Origin: MED-G82 sp964342675
GTDB lineage: Bacteria; Pseudomonadota; Gammaproteobacteria; Magnimaribacterales; D2472
DNA length: 36,775 bases
Direction of reading: 5' to 3'
NCBI GenBank assembly: GCA_964342675.1
Contig: CAYFFR010000013.1
Span: 1 to 36,775, forward strand
The notes below the pieces were generated by a model. That model had not been told where the DNA came from, ran no database searches, and saw only the letters and a program-made list of their open reading frames with translations. The number at the start of each line of letters is the position of its first letter. The stretch's first letter is position 1. Below are positions 16,358 to 24,980 of this stretch, piece by piece. Made by a program: the position numbers and the translations under genes.

Positions 16358-16892
16358 GTTTTTAGCAGCATTTTTACTGCTAACCCCTATTTTTGTTATT
16401 GTTCTTTCTACAGTCTTTGAGCATTTTGAAATTGCTCCTAGTGGAAGAGTAAATAATGGTGAAATCTTTGAACCTCCATTTAAGGCAGTAAATATAGAGC
16501 CCTATCTCGGCGAAAAGGAACTTGATTTTACTGATGGCAAATGGACGCTAGGCTTTTATAATCTTGATAGTTCTGAAGACCAAGCAAATGCTTTGTATCT
16601 TATGCGCCAAATTAACATAGCTTTAAATAGAGACATCAACAAAGTTCAAAGAATTATTATTTTTTCTAATGTTGGTAGTGTTGATGCAAATACCCTTGAA
16701 GAATATCCTAGAACCAAGACCTACATAGATATAAATCAAAGCTTTAAATCACTTATTTTAGAGAACAACTCAACATATTTTTCGTCACCAAGGATTTTCT
16801 TGATTGATCAGTATGGTTGGGTAGCAATGAGCTTTAGGCTTGACCTTAATCCAAAACTTATACTTAAAGACCTTAAACGGATTATTAAATGA
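16347..16892 (+). CDS. Oxidase-cluster membrane protein with thioredoxin-like end (PA0111-like)
   Basis: This 181-residue protein has one N-terminal membrane helix (about 5-24) and a periplasmic domain. The C-terminal part ends in RIFLIDQYGWVAMSFRLDLNPKLILKDLKRIIK, a pattern like the last strand and helix of SCO/thioredoxin-fold proteins. It has no cysteine at all, so it cannot act as a thiol reductase or bind copper the way SCO does. Pseudomonas has an uncharacterised gene in the same place between SURF1 and ctaA. Role is unknown; assembly of the oxidase is inferred only from position. It overlaps SURF1 by 11 nt and ctaA by 4 nt. Confidence 0.75.
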   Translation: MKNKFLAAFLLLTPIFVIVLSTVFEHFEIAPSGRVNNGEIFEPPFKAVNIEPYLGEKELDFTDGKWTLGFYNLDSSEDQANALYLMRQINIALNRDINKVQRIIIFSNVGSVDANTLEEYPRTKTYIDINQSFKSLILENNSTYFSSPRIFLIDQYGWVAMSFRLDLNPKLILKDLKRIIK

Positions 16893-17854
16893 ACGTAAGA
16901 AACATATCTTTATTTGGGGTATTATTCACATTCTTTGTTATTGCCTTAGGGGTTTGGACGCGCCTAGTAGATGCTGGGCTAGGATGTCCAGATTGGCCAA
17001 CTTGTTATGGGCATATATTCTGGCCGGTTACCCCAGAAGAAGTTTCTGCAGCTGAGAATGATTATGGCCTCATATATGAGCTTGGCAAAGCTATACCAGA
17101 ACAAGTGCATAGATTCGGCGCAGCATTTTTAGGCCTAATATCAATATTTCTAGTTCTTATCACATATTACCAATCAAGCAATCAAAAGAATAAGAAGACA
17201 AGCATATTTTTGTTATTTTTTATATGTTGTCAGGGCTTGTTTGGATACTTAACTGTTAGCTTAAAACTGCTTCCAATTATAGTCACAATACATTTGTTCG
17301 GTGCTTTTATAACATTATCTATATTCTTTTATTTATATATTATTAATTCAAACCTACTTTCGGACCTAAAAGTAGATGGCATTAAGATCATCTCTGCATT
17401 GGCTTTGATAGTTTTATTAATTCAAATCTTTTTAGGTGTTTGGACAAGCACAAACTATGCTTCGCTTGTATGCTCAAATGACTTCCCATCATGTAATGGT
17501 TCATATATTCCTGCTATGGATTTCAAGCAGGGGTTTAATTTATTTCAAGAGGTTGGCATAAATTATGAGGGTGGTGTTCTAGAAAATCCTGCAAGAATAG
17601 CAATACATTACTCACACAGAGTGACAGCACTTATAGTAGCAATAGTATTTTTAATTCTTGTTTCCAAGCTATGGTTTAGTCCAGCTGCACCTTTAGGGAC
17701 AACCGTAGGCATAATTTTGATGACCCAAATAGCTCTTGGAATTATGAATGTTGTATATGTCCTGCCATTATATATTGCTATTCTCCACACAATGGTTGCT
17801 GCACTATTATTATTGGCGACTTTGACCGTAAATATATTAGCTTGGAAGAGATGA
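16889..17854 (+). CDS. ctaA: Heme A synthase (CtaA/COX15)
   Basis: CtaA oxidises the C8 methyl of heme O to a formyl group, giving heme A. The 321-residue protein has about eight membrane helices in two homologous halves. The heme-ligand histidines appear in EQVHRFGAAFLG (His74), HLFGAF, HYSHRVTALIV and HTMVAAL. Paired cysteines are present in both halves (CPDWPTC at 33-39 and CSNDFPSC), as in bacterial cysteine-bearing CtaA. The opening GVWTRLVDAGLGCPDWPTCYG is diagnostic. It overlaps the preceding gene and ctaB by 4 nt each (ATGA), indicating coupled translation. Confidence 0.96.
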   Translation: MNVRNISLFGVLFTFFVIALGVWTRLVDAGLGCPDWPTCYGHIFWPVTPEEVSAAENDYGLIYELGKAIPEQVHRFGAAFLGLISIFLVLITYYQSSNQKNKKTSIFLLFFICCQGLFGYLTVSLKLLPIIVTIHLFGAFITLSIFFYLYIINSNLLSDLKVDGIKIISALALIVLLIQIFLGVWTSTNYASLVCSNDFPSCNGSYIPAMDFKQGFNLFQEVGINYEGGVLENPARIAIHYSHRVTALIVAIVFLILVSKLWFSPAAPLGTTVGIILMTQIALGIMNVVYVLPLYIAILHTMVAALLLLATLTVNILAWKR

Positions 17855-18714
17855 GCATAATCTTAAGTTATTATCACTTATGTAAACCAAATGTAGTTTT
17901 AATGATGCTTATAACTGCGTTGGTTGGCTCATTATTGGCTTCTGAAAAAGACCAGATTGATTTTACATTAATACTTATATCTTTATTGGGTATAGGGCTC
18001 TGTGCTGCTTCTGCAGCAACTATCAATCAAATTATTGATAGAGAAGCAGACGCCGGGATGTTGCGTACGGAAAAGCGACCACTACCCAGCGGTGAAATTA
18101 CTCCAACCCATGCCAGCATTTTTGCTTTATTAATTGGAGCAACAGGGTTTGGAATACTGATCAATTTTGTAAACCCTATTACAGCTTATTTAACCGTGGC
18201 CTCATTGATAGGCTATGCTTTTATTTATACTGTTTATTTGAAAAGGGCTACTCCCCAAAATATAGTGATAGGTGGTTTAGCGGGCGCTGCTCCGCCACTT
18301 TTAGGCTGGACTTCTATTACGGGCGCAATTCATCCAAACGGACTTTTGCTTGTATTAATAATTTTTGCTTGGACACCCCCACATTTTTGGGCTCTAGCAA
18401 TTGATAGAAAAGATGAATACGCCAAAGAGGATATACCAATGCTGCCAGTTACTCATGGAGTGCAATTTACAAAACTCCAAATCATTTTATATACCATTAT
18501 AATGATCTTAGTTAGCCTGTTCCCATATATCGTTGGCATGTCTAGCATCCTATATTTATTAGTAGCTTTGCTACTTGGCTTAATTTTCTTAGTTTATTCA
18601 TTGGTCCTTTATTGGGACAAGGACAATAAGACAGCAATGCCTACGTTTAGATATTCGATTTATTATATTTTCCTAATTTTTATTGCTTTATTATTAGATC
18701 ATTACATTTTATGA
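17851..18714 (+). CDS. ctaB: Protoheme IX farnesyltransferase (heme O synthase)
   Basis: CtaB transfers a farnesyl group to heme B to make heme O, the substrate of CtaA. The 287-residue UbiA-family prenyltransferase has nine or so membrane helices, the Asp-rich prenyl-diphosphate motif NQIIDREAD (59-67) followed by LRTEKRPLPSG, and a second polar loop AWTPPHFWALAIDRKDEYAKEDIPMLPV. The ATG at 17851 is chosen because it forms an ATGA overlap with ctaA; an in-frame ATG three codons earlier is less likely. Its stop overlaps the SCO start (ATGA). No residue needed for Mg-diphosphate binding is missing. Confidence 0.96.
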   Translation: MSIILSYYHLCKPNVVLMMLITALVGSLLASEKDQIDFTLILISLLGIGLCAASAATINQIIDREADAGMLRTEKRPLPSGEITPTHASIFALLIGATGFGILINFVNPITAYLTVASLIGYAFIYTVYLKRATPQNIVIGGLAGAAPPLLGWTSITGAIHPNGLLLVLIIFAWTPPHFWALAIDRKDEYAKEDIPMLPVTHGVQFTKLQIILYTIIMILVSLFPYIVGMSSILYLLVALLLGLIFLVYSLVLYWDKDNKTAMPTFRYSIYYIFLIFIALLLDHYIL

Positions 18715-19358
18715 ATAACAAAATAGCCAAAACGCTTTTAATAATAGCTTTTTTTATTTTTACAGTTCTATTCTTGTTTATTAATAAAGTTACTTCCCTT
18801 AGCAAACTATCAAAAGAGCAGTTAAGAAACATTGGTTATTATCAATATGATGTGCCAAAAAAGATTTCCGCGTTTAATCTTATTTCAGACAATCAACAGG
18901 TCATTGATAATGAGTTCTTTTTAGATAGCTGGACTCTAGTTTATTTTGGCTATTCCAGGTGCCCATCGGAGTGCCCAGTTACAATGAGCCAAATAAGAGA
19001 CTTATTCAGCGCACTTGAAAGCGATGACTTTGCTACTAACAATAAAAAGGTTCTATTAATAAGCATAGATCCAGAAAATGATTCTTCAGTTATCATCGAT
19101 AATTATGCAAAAGCTTTCAATCCTAATTTTGTTGGAGCAGTTGGCACAAGACCCATGCTCCTTAGTTTAGCCACGCAATTAGACATAAGAGTAGTCCAAC
19201 CCAGAAAGAACCATAACCATTCAGGCTCACTAGAGCACCTGGAAGGACATATGAATAATCTGATCTTGATGGATCAAGATGGAAATTATCATGGATTTTT
19301 TAGACTGCCTAATACTGTAGAAAATTTAATAACAGCCTACAAAGCAATAACTGAATAA
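18711..19358 (+). CDS. SCO1/SenC family copper chaperone
   Basis: SCO proteins metallate the CuA site of subunit II. The 215-residue protein has an N-terminal membrane anchor (about 8-26) and a periplasmic thioredoxin-like domain. The copper motif CxxxC is present as RCPSECP (Cys84, Cys88), and a conserved histidine lies in EGHMNNLILMDQDG, completing the usual Cys-Cys-His site. A His-rich stretch (NHNHSGSLEHLEGH) just before it is longer than in many homologues. It is the last gene of the oxidase cluster. Its stop is 3 nt from the stop of the convergent phosphatase gene, within a short palindrome. Confidence 0.93.
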   Translation: MNNKIAKTLLIIAFFIFTVLFLFINKVTSLSKLSKEQLRNIGYYQYDVPKKISAFNLISDNQQVIDNEFFLDSWTLVYFGYSRCPSECPVTMSQIRDLFSALESDDFATNNKKVLLISIDPENDSSVIIDNYAKAFNPNFVGAVGTRPMLLSLATQLDIRVVQPRKNHNHSGSLEHLEGHMNNLILMDQDGNYHGFFRLPNTVENLITAYKAITE

Positions 19359-19368
19359 GCTTTATTCA
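19352..19368. repeat. Short palindrome spanning two convergent stop codons
   Basis: TGAATAA and TTATTCA form a 7-bp inverted repeat with a 3-nt loop that includes the stops of the SCO gene and the phosphatase gene. The stem is almost all A-T and no T-run follows on the plus strand, so a terminator role is weak. Facing TAA/TTA stops contribute three of the seven pairs automatically. Confidence 0.3.
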
Positions 19369-20246
19369 AGCAAGAAGCTTTTTAAATTATTTATTGTATC
19401 GGTATCTAAGTTCAGGCCATCTGGGCTTGAAACAAATGCCTGAAATGAACCAAACTCTTCATCAATTTTTTTGAGCGCTGCCAAGATAAACCTCTCTTCG
19501 ACACCCAACAAAGGCCTTAATTTTTCTACATCATCATTTTGAACTCCAAATAATTCCACTTTATCTAGAGAATTTTCAATGAAATCAGCAGCATAAATAT
19601 TGGTCTTTAAATAGTCTTCAATAACTACGTCAACCGGAACACCGACAGTTAAGAGTGTTATAGCAGCTGCATATCCAGCCCTATCTTTGCCTGCTGTGCA
19701 ATGAAATAGCGTTGGCTCATTTTTTTCAGCTAAGGCTAATAGAAACCTTTTATATTCCTCCTTATACTTAAGAACAAAATCTTTATTTGCATTAACAAGA
19801 AGGTCGCCAGGATCAGTATCATCCTCGCCTCTTAAAATAGCTTCAACCCTAGGTCTGATTGCTCCATCAGCCTCTATTGGTAGCTCTATATAGTTGATGC
19901 CATTTGGGATCTTATCTGGCTCTTCTTCTTTTTCTTGAGCTGACCTGAAGTCAACAATATTTTTTATTCCCAAAGCAACCAAGTAGTCTTGATCTGCCTG
20001 AGATAATTCAGATAATTTATCTGATCGATATAACACACCCCACTTTAAAGATTTTCCTTCCTCCGTTATATATCCACCTAACTCCCTTGTGTTATGAGTG
20101 CCTTCTAAATTTATCTTTCGATAGTCTTCAGTTTGGAATTTTTTATTTTCGTTATGTATAGGTCTTTCCATGGCTTGATCGATATTATTTGAACATGACA
20201 ACAAAACTAAACAACAGGATATGCTAGCGCCCTTAATTGATATCAA
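19362..20246 (-). CDS. Predicted lipoprotein tyrosine phosphatase (Y_phosphatase3-like)
   Basis: This 294-residue protein has the dual-specificity-like fold of bacterial protein tyrosine/serine phosphatases: NTRELGGY, VLYRSDKLSELS, IVDFRS, and the P-loop HCTAGKDRAG with catalytic Cys183 and Arg189. The usual Thr after Arg is Ala. The open frame reaches a TTG at 20279, but the TTG at 20246 is preferred: it follows a GGGAAGG ribosome-binding site 7 nt upstream and gives a compact lipoprotein signal ending LLSC with Cys18. The enzyme would then be lipid-anchored outside the cytoplasm. Its start overlaps the preceding oxidoreductase gene by 14 nt. Substrate is unknown; lipid phosphate or phosphotyrosine are both possible. 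Confidence 0.78.
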   Translation of the reverse strand: MISIKGASISCCLVLLSCSNNIDQAMERPIHNENKKFQTEDYRKINLEGTHNTRELGGYITEEGKSLKWGVLYRSDKLSELSQADQDYLVALGIKNIVDFRSAQEKEEEPDKIPNGINYIELPIEADGAIRPRVEAILRGEDDTDPGDLLVNANKDFVLKYKEEYKRFLLALAEKNEPTLFHCTAGKDRAGYAAAITLLTVGVPVDVVIEDYLKTNIYAADFIENSLDKVELFGVQNDDVEKLRPLLGVEERFILAALKKIDEEFGSFQAFVSSPDGLNLDTDTINNLKSFLLE

Positions 20247-21234
20247 TGATAACCTTCCCTTTAGCTTTTCTATTTGCAAGGTGTGATATAGCCTGACCTG
20301 ATTCTTCTAATGGAAATCTATCGACAATTCTAGGATTTATCTTTTTATTTGAATACATTTCAAACAATTCTTTAAAGTTCTCTTGATTACTTTCTGGGTC
20401 AACACCAACCCAAGCACCCCAAAATACACCAACAATCTGACATCCTTTTAATAAAGCAAGATTTAAAGGCGGCTTAGGTATCTCACCTGCAGCAAAACCA
20501 ACAACAAGATACCTTCCTTCCCAAGCAGTTGCTCTTATAGCTGGCTCACTAAAGCATCCACCAACAGGATCATAAATAACATTTGCACCAAACCCGCCTG
20601 TTAATTCTTTAATTTGATTAGAAAACTCTTTTTGTTTGTCTCGATCCATGTCTCCGCTCTCATATATTAAAGCTTTATCGGCACCATGCTCTAAACAAAC
20701 ATCAACCTTTTCTTGGCTGGACGCTCCTGCTATGACGTTTGCTCCCATCGCTTTACCTATCTCTACTGCAGCTAAACCAACACCCCCAGCAGCTCCTAAG
20801 ACAAGCAAAGTTTCGCCAGGCTGAAGTTGTGCTCTTTGTTTTAGAGCGTATAGCGATGTTCCATAAGTCATACCTAATGATGCAGCAATTGCAAAATCCA
20901 TGTTCTTTGGCATCTTTTGGACCCTAGATTGGTCAACAACAAGCTTTTCAGCAAAGCAACCATTACCAGACATTACGAATACATTATCTCCAGCTTGGAA
21001 ATTTTTTACATCATCCCCAACATCTGAAATTATTCCTGCAGCTTCAGCGCCTGGAATAAATGGCATAGGCGGCTGGAATTGATACAAGCCTTGCACCATC
21101 AGAACATCAGGAAAATTTACACTAGCAGCCTTTAATTGGATTAATACCTCTCCAGGCCCAACTTTAGGATCATCTAATTCACCAAAGACAAGTTTTTCTG
21201 GGTCACCTAACTCAACACATTGTAAAGCTTTCAT
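20233..21234 (-). CDS. Zinc-independent quinone oxidoreductase-like MDR enzyme
   Basis: This 333-residue protein is a medium-chain dehydrogenase/reductase of the NADPH:quinone oxidoreductase type. The N-terminal GroES-like domain (MKALQCVELGDPEKLVFGEL...VLIQLKAASVNFPDVLM) is followed by the NADP Rossmann motif VLGAAGGVGLAAVEIGKAMG, an YDPVGG strand and the C-terminal GKVIIDIN. The structural-zinc cysteine cluster of alcohol dehydrogenases is absent. Its actual substrate is not predictable; 2-haloacrylate, enone or quinone reductases share this layout. The ATG at 21234 overlaps the gshA stop by 4 nt, and the phosphatase gene starts inside its 3' end, so it belongs to the pckA-gshA run. Confidence 0.88.
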   Translation of the reverse strand: MKALQCVELGDPEKLVFGELDDPKVGPGEVLIQLKAASVNFPDVLMVQGLYQFQPPMPFIPGAEAAGIISDVGDDVKNFQAGDNVFVMSGNGCFAEKLVVDQSRVQKMPKNMDFAIAASLGMTYGTSLYALKQRAQLQPGETLLVLGAAGGVGLAAVEIGKAMGANVIAGASSQEKVDVCLEHGADKALIYESGDMDRDKQKEFSNQIKELTGGFGANVIYDPVGGCFSEPAIRATAWEGRYLVVGFAAGEIPKPPLNLALLKGCQIVGVFWGAWVGVDPESNQENFKELFEMYSNKKINPRIVDRFPLEESGQAISHLANRKAKGKVIIDIN

Positions 21235-22781
21235 CTTATATCCTTTATTTTAGAGTTATATAGTTTTACATATTGGATTATATCAATTTTATCTTTGCCT
21301 TCGATCTTTACTTGGTCAGATAATGAAGCATCAGCAGCTTCCTTGAAATTATATTTCTTGTTATCTGCAAAGCCGTTATGTTTTTCAAAGTGCTCTTTAG
21401 ATGACAGGGTTGCAAAATCAGAAAAGCTCAGATCTGATTTATTTAGATCAGATAGAATTTTTTCTGATAGTGTTTGTTTTTGTTTGATTATATTCTCCAG
21501 GGATGACTCATAGCCTGTTGAATGTTTGTCCATATGTTTAGCAAGCACAGACAAATCCTCTATCATGCTTGAAGCAGCTTCTTGTAGATTTAGTTCTTGA
21601 TTATTTACGTATATTCTACAAGAGCTGTCCCTTCCGTGATTGATAACCGCATCATTAGTGCTTTCTATTTGTTTAAGCTCTTTATTATTTATTGGTTTGC
21701 TAGGAGATATCAAACAATATAATAAAACTAAATCAATAACTTTGATTTGGTCTATATTAATTCCACAATATTCATACGGATTTATATCAATAGCTCTTAG
21801 CTCAACATATTCAATACCAGCTTTTTTTAATAAAGTTGCAGGCCTTGTCCCGGGACCCCCTTTACGCTTTGGCCTTATAAAGTCATATAGCTCATTTTCA
21901 ATTTGAAGAATTCCATCTGAGATTTGCAGAGGATAACCATCTCGATCTAATAGGCCTAGTCTTGAGAACTTGTCTGCCGGTCTCGATATACCCTCAATTA
22001 AAGAATCAATAAACCCACTTAAGTCGTTATAAGTAATATTCAAATCTCTTTGAATAGGGCTCTGATATCCAATCTCGCTCATTCTTAAGCTTGTAGCATG
22101 TGGTAAGCCAACATCATCCTTACCAACAGTCACCAAATCATGGTCTCTTTTTAATACAAAAGACTCATCACACAAAGGGCTCGCACCAAAATAATAAGCT
22201 ATAAACCAATAATACCTTTTGAGATTTCTAATTAAGTTCAGATAATTTATATTAATTTCATTTTGTGAGACAGACTTTTTGTTAATAAAAGCCAACCATG
22301 AGTCTTTAGATAGAGAAAAGTTGTAATGTATACCTGCGACACATTGCATAATTGACCCATATCTTGACTGAAGGCCTCTGCGATAAATATTTTTAAGCTT
22401 TCCTGAGTTACTCGAGCCATATTCTGCTAGCTTTATTTCTTGCTCATCTTTAAAGCTACAGGGCATAGAAAAATTCCATAACATTTCATCATGGAGATGC
22501 TTATTCACAAACAGGTGTAAATTAAACAGAAAATCATATAACTTCTCTGGAGTATCAAATGTTGGAGTTACCAACTCAATCAATGCTTCTGAAAAATCAG
22601 TTGTTATATATGGATTAGTAAGACTTGATCCAAGCTCTTTTGGATGAATTTTTTGAGATATTTCACCATCAAAACTTACCCTTAGCGCCTCTCTTTCAAT
22701 GCCCCTATTGATAATAAGCTTTTTAAAAAAACCTTTTTCTTGAAGGCTTTTTAGAGTGTCATAAAAGCTATTGGTAGCCAT
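21231..22781 (-). CDS. gshA: Glutamate-cysteine ligase (E. coli type)
   Basis: GshA makes gamma-glutamylcysteine, the first and limiting step of glutathione synthesis. The 516-residue protein matches the gammaproteobacterial class I enzyme in length (E. coli 518) and motifs: RGIEREALRVSFDGEISQKI, HPKELGSSLTNPYITTDFSE with active-site Asp/Glu metal ligands, MQCVAGIHYNFS, and YVELRAIDINPYEYCGI. The start is the ATG at 22781, 7 nt after the pckA stop. Its stop overlaps the ATG of the quinone oxidoreductase-like gene. gshB is not in the window. Confidence 0.96.
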   Translation of the reverse strand: MATNSFYDTLKSLQEKGFFKKLIINRGIEREALRVSFDGEISQKIHPKELGSSLTNPYITTDFSEALIELVTPTFDTPEKLYDFLFNLHLFVNKHLHDEMLWNFSMPCSFKDEQEIKLAEYGSSNSGKLKNIYRRGLQSRYGSIMQCVAGIHYNFSLSKDSWLAFINKKSVSQNEININYLNLIRNLKRYYWFIAYYFGASPLCDESFVLKRDHDLVTVGKDDVGLPHATSLRMSEIGYQSPIQRDLNITYNDLSGFIDSLIEGISRPADKFSRLGLLDRDGYPLQISDGILQIENELYDFIRPKRKGGPGTRPATLLKKAGIEYVELRAIDINPYEYCGINIDQIKVIDLVLLYCLISPSKPINNKELKQIESTNDAVINHGRDSSCRIYVNNQELNLQEAASSMIEDLSVLAKHMDKHSTGYESSLENIIKQKQTLSEKILSDLNKSDLSFSDFATLSSKEHFEKHNGFADNKKYNFKEAADASLSDQVKIEGKDKIDIIQYVKLYNSKIKDIR

Positions 22782-22788
22782 ATTTGGC

Positions 22789-24336
22789 TTATGACTGCGG
22801 ACCTGCTTCTACTATTTCCGTTTTAACTGAAAACTTTCTGAAATTATCTTCAAACTGTTTTATTAGATCTTTAGCAGCATGATCATAGTCGTCAGGGTTT
22901 GACCAGGTAAGTTTTGGGTTAAGAATTTTAGAGTCTAGGCCCTCAATATTATTTGGTACTTCAAGATTTAAACCAGGCAAAAAGGTTGTTTCGCATCCCT
23001 GTAGTTCGCCAGCCTGAATAGCATTAATAATTCTGCGAGTTGTAGGAATGCTAAATCTCTCACCCACACCATGCGGGCCGCCAGTCCATCCAGTATTGAC
23101 CAGATATACTTTAGAACCAAAGCTCTCGACTCTTTTTATAAGCAGATCTGCATAAACGCTAGCAGGCCTAGGAAAGAAAGGAGCCCCAAAACATGTAGAG
23201 AAAGTTGACTCGATTGCCGATGTTGAGCCTACTTCTGTTGAGCCTACCTTAGCTGTATATCCACTTAAAAAATGGTACGCAGCAGCCTCCTTATTTAATA
23301 TCGATACGGGTGGTAAAACACCTGTTAGATCGCATGTTAAGAATATGACAACCTCAGGTTCAGGCCCATTATTTGATTCAACAGAGTCCTCTACATGAGA
23401 TCTAGGATAACAACATCTAGAGTTTTGAGTTAATGAAGTGTCGGAGTAATCAGGAGCTTTAGCCTCATCTAACACAACATTTTCAATAATGCTACCAGTC
23501 TTGATTGCTTTCCAAATAACAGGCTCATTTTCTTCAGAGAGATCAATGCACTTAGCATAACAACCTCCCTCAAAATTAAATACCGAGCCTTTGCTCCAGC
23601 CATGCTCATCATCTCCAATTAGTGAACATTTTGGATCAGCTGATAATGTAGTTTTACCGGTTCCAGAGAGACCAAAGAACAATGCAACTTTTCCTTGATC
23701 ATCTATATTTGCAGAGCAGTGCATAGGTAAAACGTCCTTGTCAGGCATAAGAAAGTTTTGTACTGAGAACATAGCCTTTTTCATTTCACCCGCATATTTC
23801 ATTCCAGCAATAATTACTCTTCTTGAGGCAAAGTTTATTATTACAGCTGCTTCTGAATTTGTACCATCTACTTTAGGATTACATTCAAAATTACAAGCAC
23901 TTAAAATTTTCCATTCCTCTTTTTCCTGGGGATTAAAAGTTTTGGGCTGTACAAAAATAAGGTGAGAAAACATAGAATGCCAGGCGGTTTCAGTTATTAT
24001 TTCAATAGGCAAATAATGGTCTTTATGAGCACCAACATGCACTTTAGAAAGGTATTTATCTTTTTCTTCTAAATAGGCACTAATTTTGTTCCATAAGGCA
24101 TCAAATTCATTAACTTCAAACGGTTTATTGATATCCCCCCAATCAATTAAATCCTGAGTAGAGGACTCTTTAACTATAAATCTATCATTAGGGCTTCTAC
24201 CAGTTCTTTTACCCGTGGTAACTGATAAAGCACCATTAGAAGCAACAACACCCTCATGGTTTTCAAGAGCTTTATCAAGAAGCTCTTGAGTTGATAGCTG
24301 ATGTGCTTGACCTATTCTGTCTACTTCTGTTGCCAT
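22789..24336 (-). CDS. pckA: Phosphoenolpyruvate carboxykinase (ATP)
   Basis: PckA converts oxaloacetate and ATP to phosphoenolpyruvate and CO2, the entry step of gluconeogenesis. The 515-residue protein has the ATP-type signature: TGKRTGRSPNDRFIV near residue 41, the P-loop GLSGTGKT at 222-229 followed by LSADPKCSLIGDDEHGW with metal-binding aspartates, and the C-terminal TGWTGGPHGVGERFSIPTTR block. Length agrees with the family (about 515-540). The ATG at 24336 has no Shine-Dalgarno site; a perfect TATAAT lies 12 nt upstream, which would leave a leader of only about 6 nt. It heads the pckA-gshA-oxidoreductase-phosphatase run, 52 nt after dsbB. Confidence 0.97.
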   Translation of the reverse strand: MATEVDRIGQAHQLSTQELLDKALENHEGVVASNGALSVTTGKRTGRSPNDRFIVKESSTQDLIDWGDINKPFEVNEFDALWNKISAYLEEKDKYLSKVHVGAHKDHYLPIEIITETAWHSMFSHLIFVQPKTFNPQEKEEWKILSACNFECNPKVDGTNSEAAVIINFASRRVIIAGMKYAGEMKKAMFSVQNFLMPDKDVLPMHCSANIDDQGKVALFFGLSGTGKTTLSADPKCSLIGDDEHGWSKGSVFNFEGGCYAKCIDLSEENEPVIWKAIKTGSIIENVVLDEAKAPDYSDTSLTQNSRCCYPRSHVEDSVESNNGPEPEVVIFLTCDLTGVLPPVSILNKEAAAYHFLSGYTAKVGSTEVGSTSAIESTFSTCFGAPFFPRPASVYADLLIKRVESFGSKVYLVNTGWTGGPHGVGERFSIPTTRRIINAIQAGELQGCETTFLPGLNLEVPNNIEGLDSKILNPKLTWSNPDDYDHAAKDLIKQFEDNFRKFSVKTEIVEAGPQS

Positions 24337-24348
24337 AAATGAAGGTTA

Positions 24349-24354
24349 ATTATA
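24349..24354 (-). promoter_or_regulatory. -10 box for pckA, very short leader
   Basis: On the minus strand this is TATAAT ending 12 nt before the pckA ATG. The expected transcription start leaves a leader of about 5 or 6 nt, too short for a ribosome-binding site. A -35 hexamer is not clear. Confidence 0.4.
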
Positions 24355-24388
24355 ACCGTAATATTAACTGCTTAGATATATTTTAACT

Positions 24389-24916
24389 CTATCTTTGATT
24401 GCGTTTTTTTACGATTATTAGACCATGCAGCATGATTATAAAAATAAAACCCAATAAAGACCATTCAGCAAAATTGAATATAAACCTCCAGTTTTCTTGA
24501 ACACATGATGTACATCCAGCCCAAATTGCCTTAATTGTTTCGAAGAAGCCATTCAGCTCAATACTAGAGCTAAGTGATGGCCCACATCCTGCCCCCAGAC
24601 TTGATAACTCCTCATAAGAAAGGCTGAAAAAATATATATGTCTTCCAGCAAATATTGCTCCAATAAAGGCAAAGCAAAGAATTCCTAGTCTAAGCATTCG
24701 ATCGATTATCTTGTTAGATTCAAAAAAGCAGTGAATCAATGCCAAGCATCCCACTAATAAAAAGAACCACCTTTGTAGGACACAAAGAGGGCAAGCATAC
24801 ATACCTCCTAGCCTTTCAAACAGATTTGCCCCTAAAACCAAAGCAAAACAAAATAGAAAGGTAATCCTTGAGGGATACTTATATAAATTTTTAATGACTT
24901 TTAACATAGAGAGCAT
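24389..24916 (-). CDS. dsbB: Disulfide bond formation protein DsbB
   Basis: DsbB re-oxidises DsbA and passes electrons to quinone. The 175-residue protein has four hydrophobic helices (about 17-32, 47-64, 73-92 and 147-166). The first periplasmic loop carries CPLCVLQRW, the reactive CxxC pair with the quinone-proximal Arg. The second loop has the other two redox cysteines in GAGCGPSL and AGCTSC. The start is the ATG at 24916; an in-frame ATG three codons later is possible. It is divergent from polA. Its partner dsbA lies 4.6 kb away on the other strand, beyond polA and engB. Confidence 0.95.
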   Translation of the reverse strand: MLSMLKVIKNLYKYPSRITFLFCFALVLGANLFERLGGMYACPLCVLQRWFFLLVGCLALIHCFFESNKIIDRMLRLGILCFAFIGAIFAGRHIYFFSLSYEELSSLGAGCGPSLSSSIELNGFFETIKAIWAGCTSCVQENWRFIFNFAEWSLLGFIFIIMLHGLIIVKKRNQR

Positions 24917-24932
24917 TTAAGACATAAGTATT

Positions 24933-24938
24933 ATTATA
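24933..24938 (-). promoter_or_regulatory. -10 box for dsbB
   Basis: On the minus strand this is TATAAT ending 16 nt before the dsbB ATG, giving a leader of about 9 nt. The surrounding sequence is AT-rich, so the match is only moderately specific. Confidence 0.35.
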
Positions 24939-24965
24939 TAACTCATAGAACTTCATTTGCGCTAG

Positions 24966-24974
24966 TGACATAAT
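24966..24974 (+). promoter_or_regulatory. Extended -10 promoter for polA, leaderless arrangement
   Basis: TGACATAAT combines an extended -10 TGn element with CATAAT (five of six matches). It ends 6 nt before the polA ATG, so transcription would start at the start codon. No Shine-Dalgarno site precedes polA. The TG element would compensate for the missing -35 box. Confidence 0.45.
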
Positions 24975-24980
24975 AAATTA

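Noticed and set aside
19352..19368. Bidirectional terminator at the SCO/phosphatase junction
   Set aside because: The 7-bp stem is nearly all A-T, the loop is 3 nt and no T-tract follows; part of the symmetry comes from facing stop codons.
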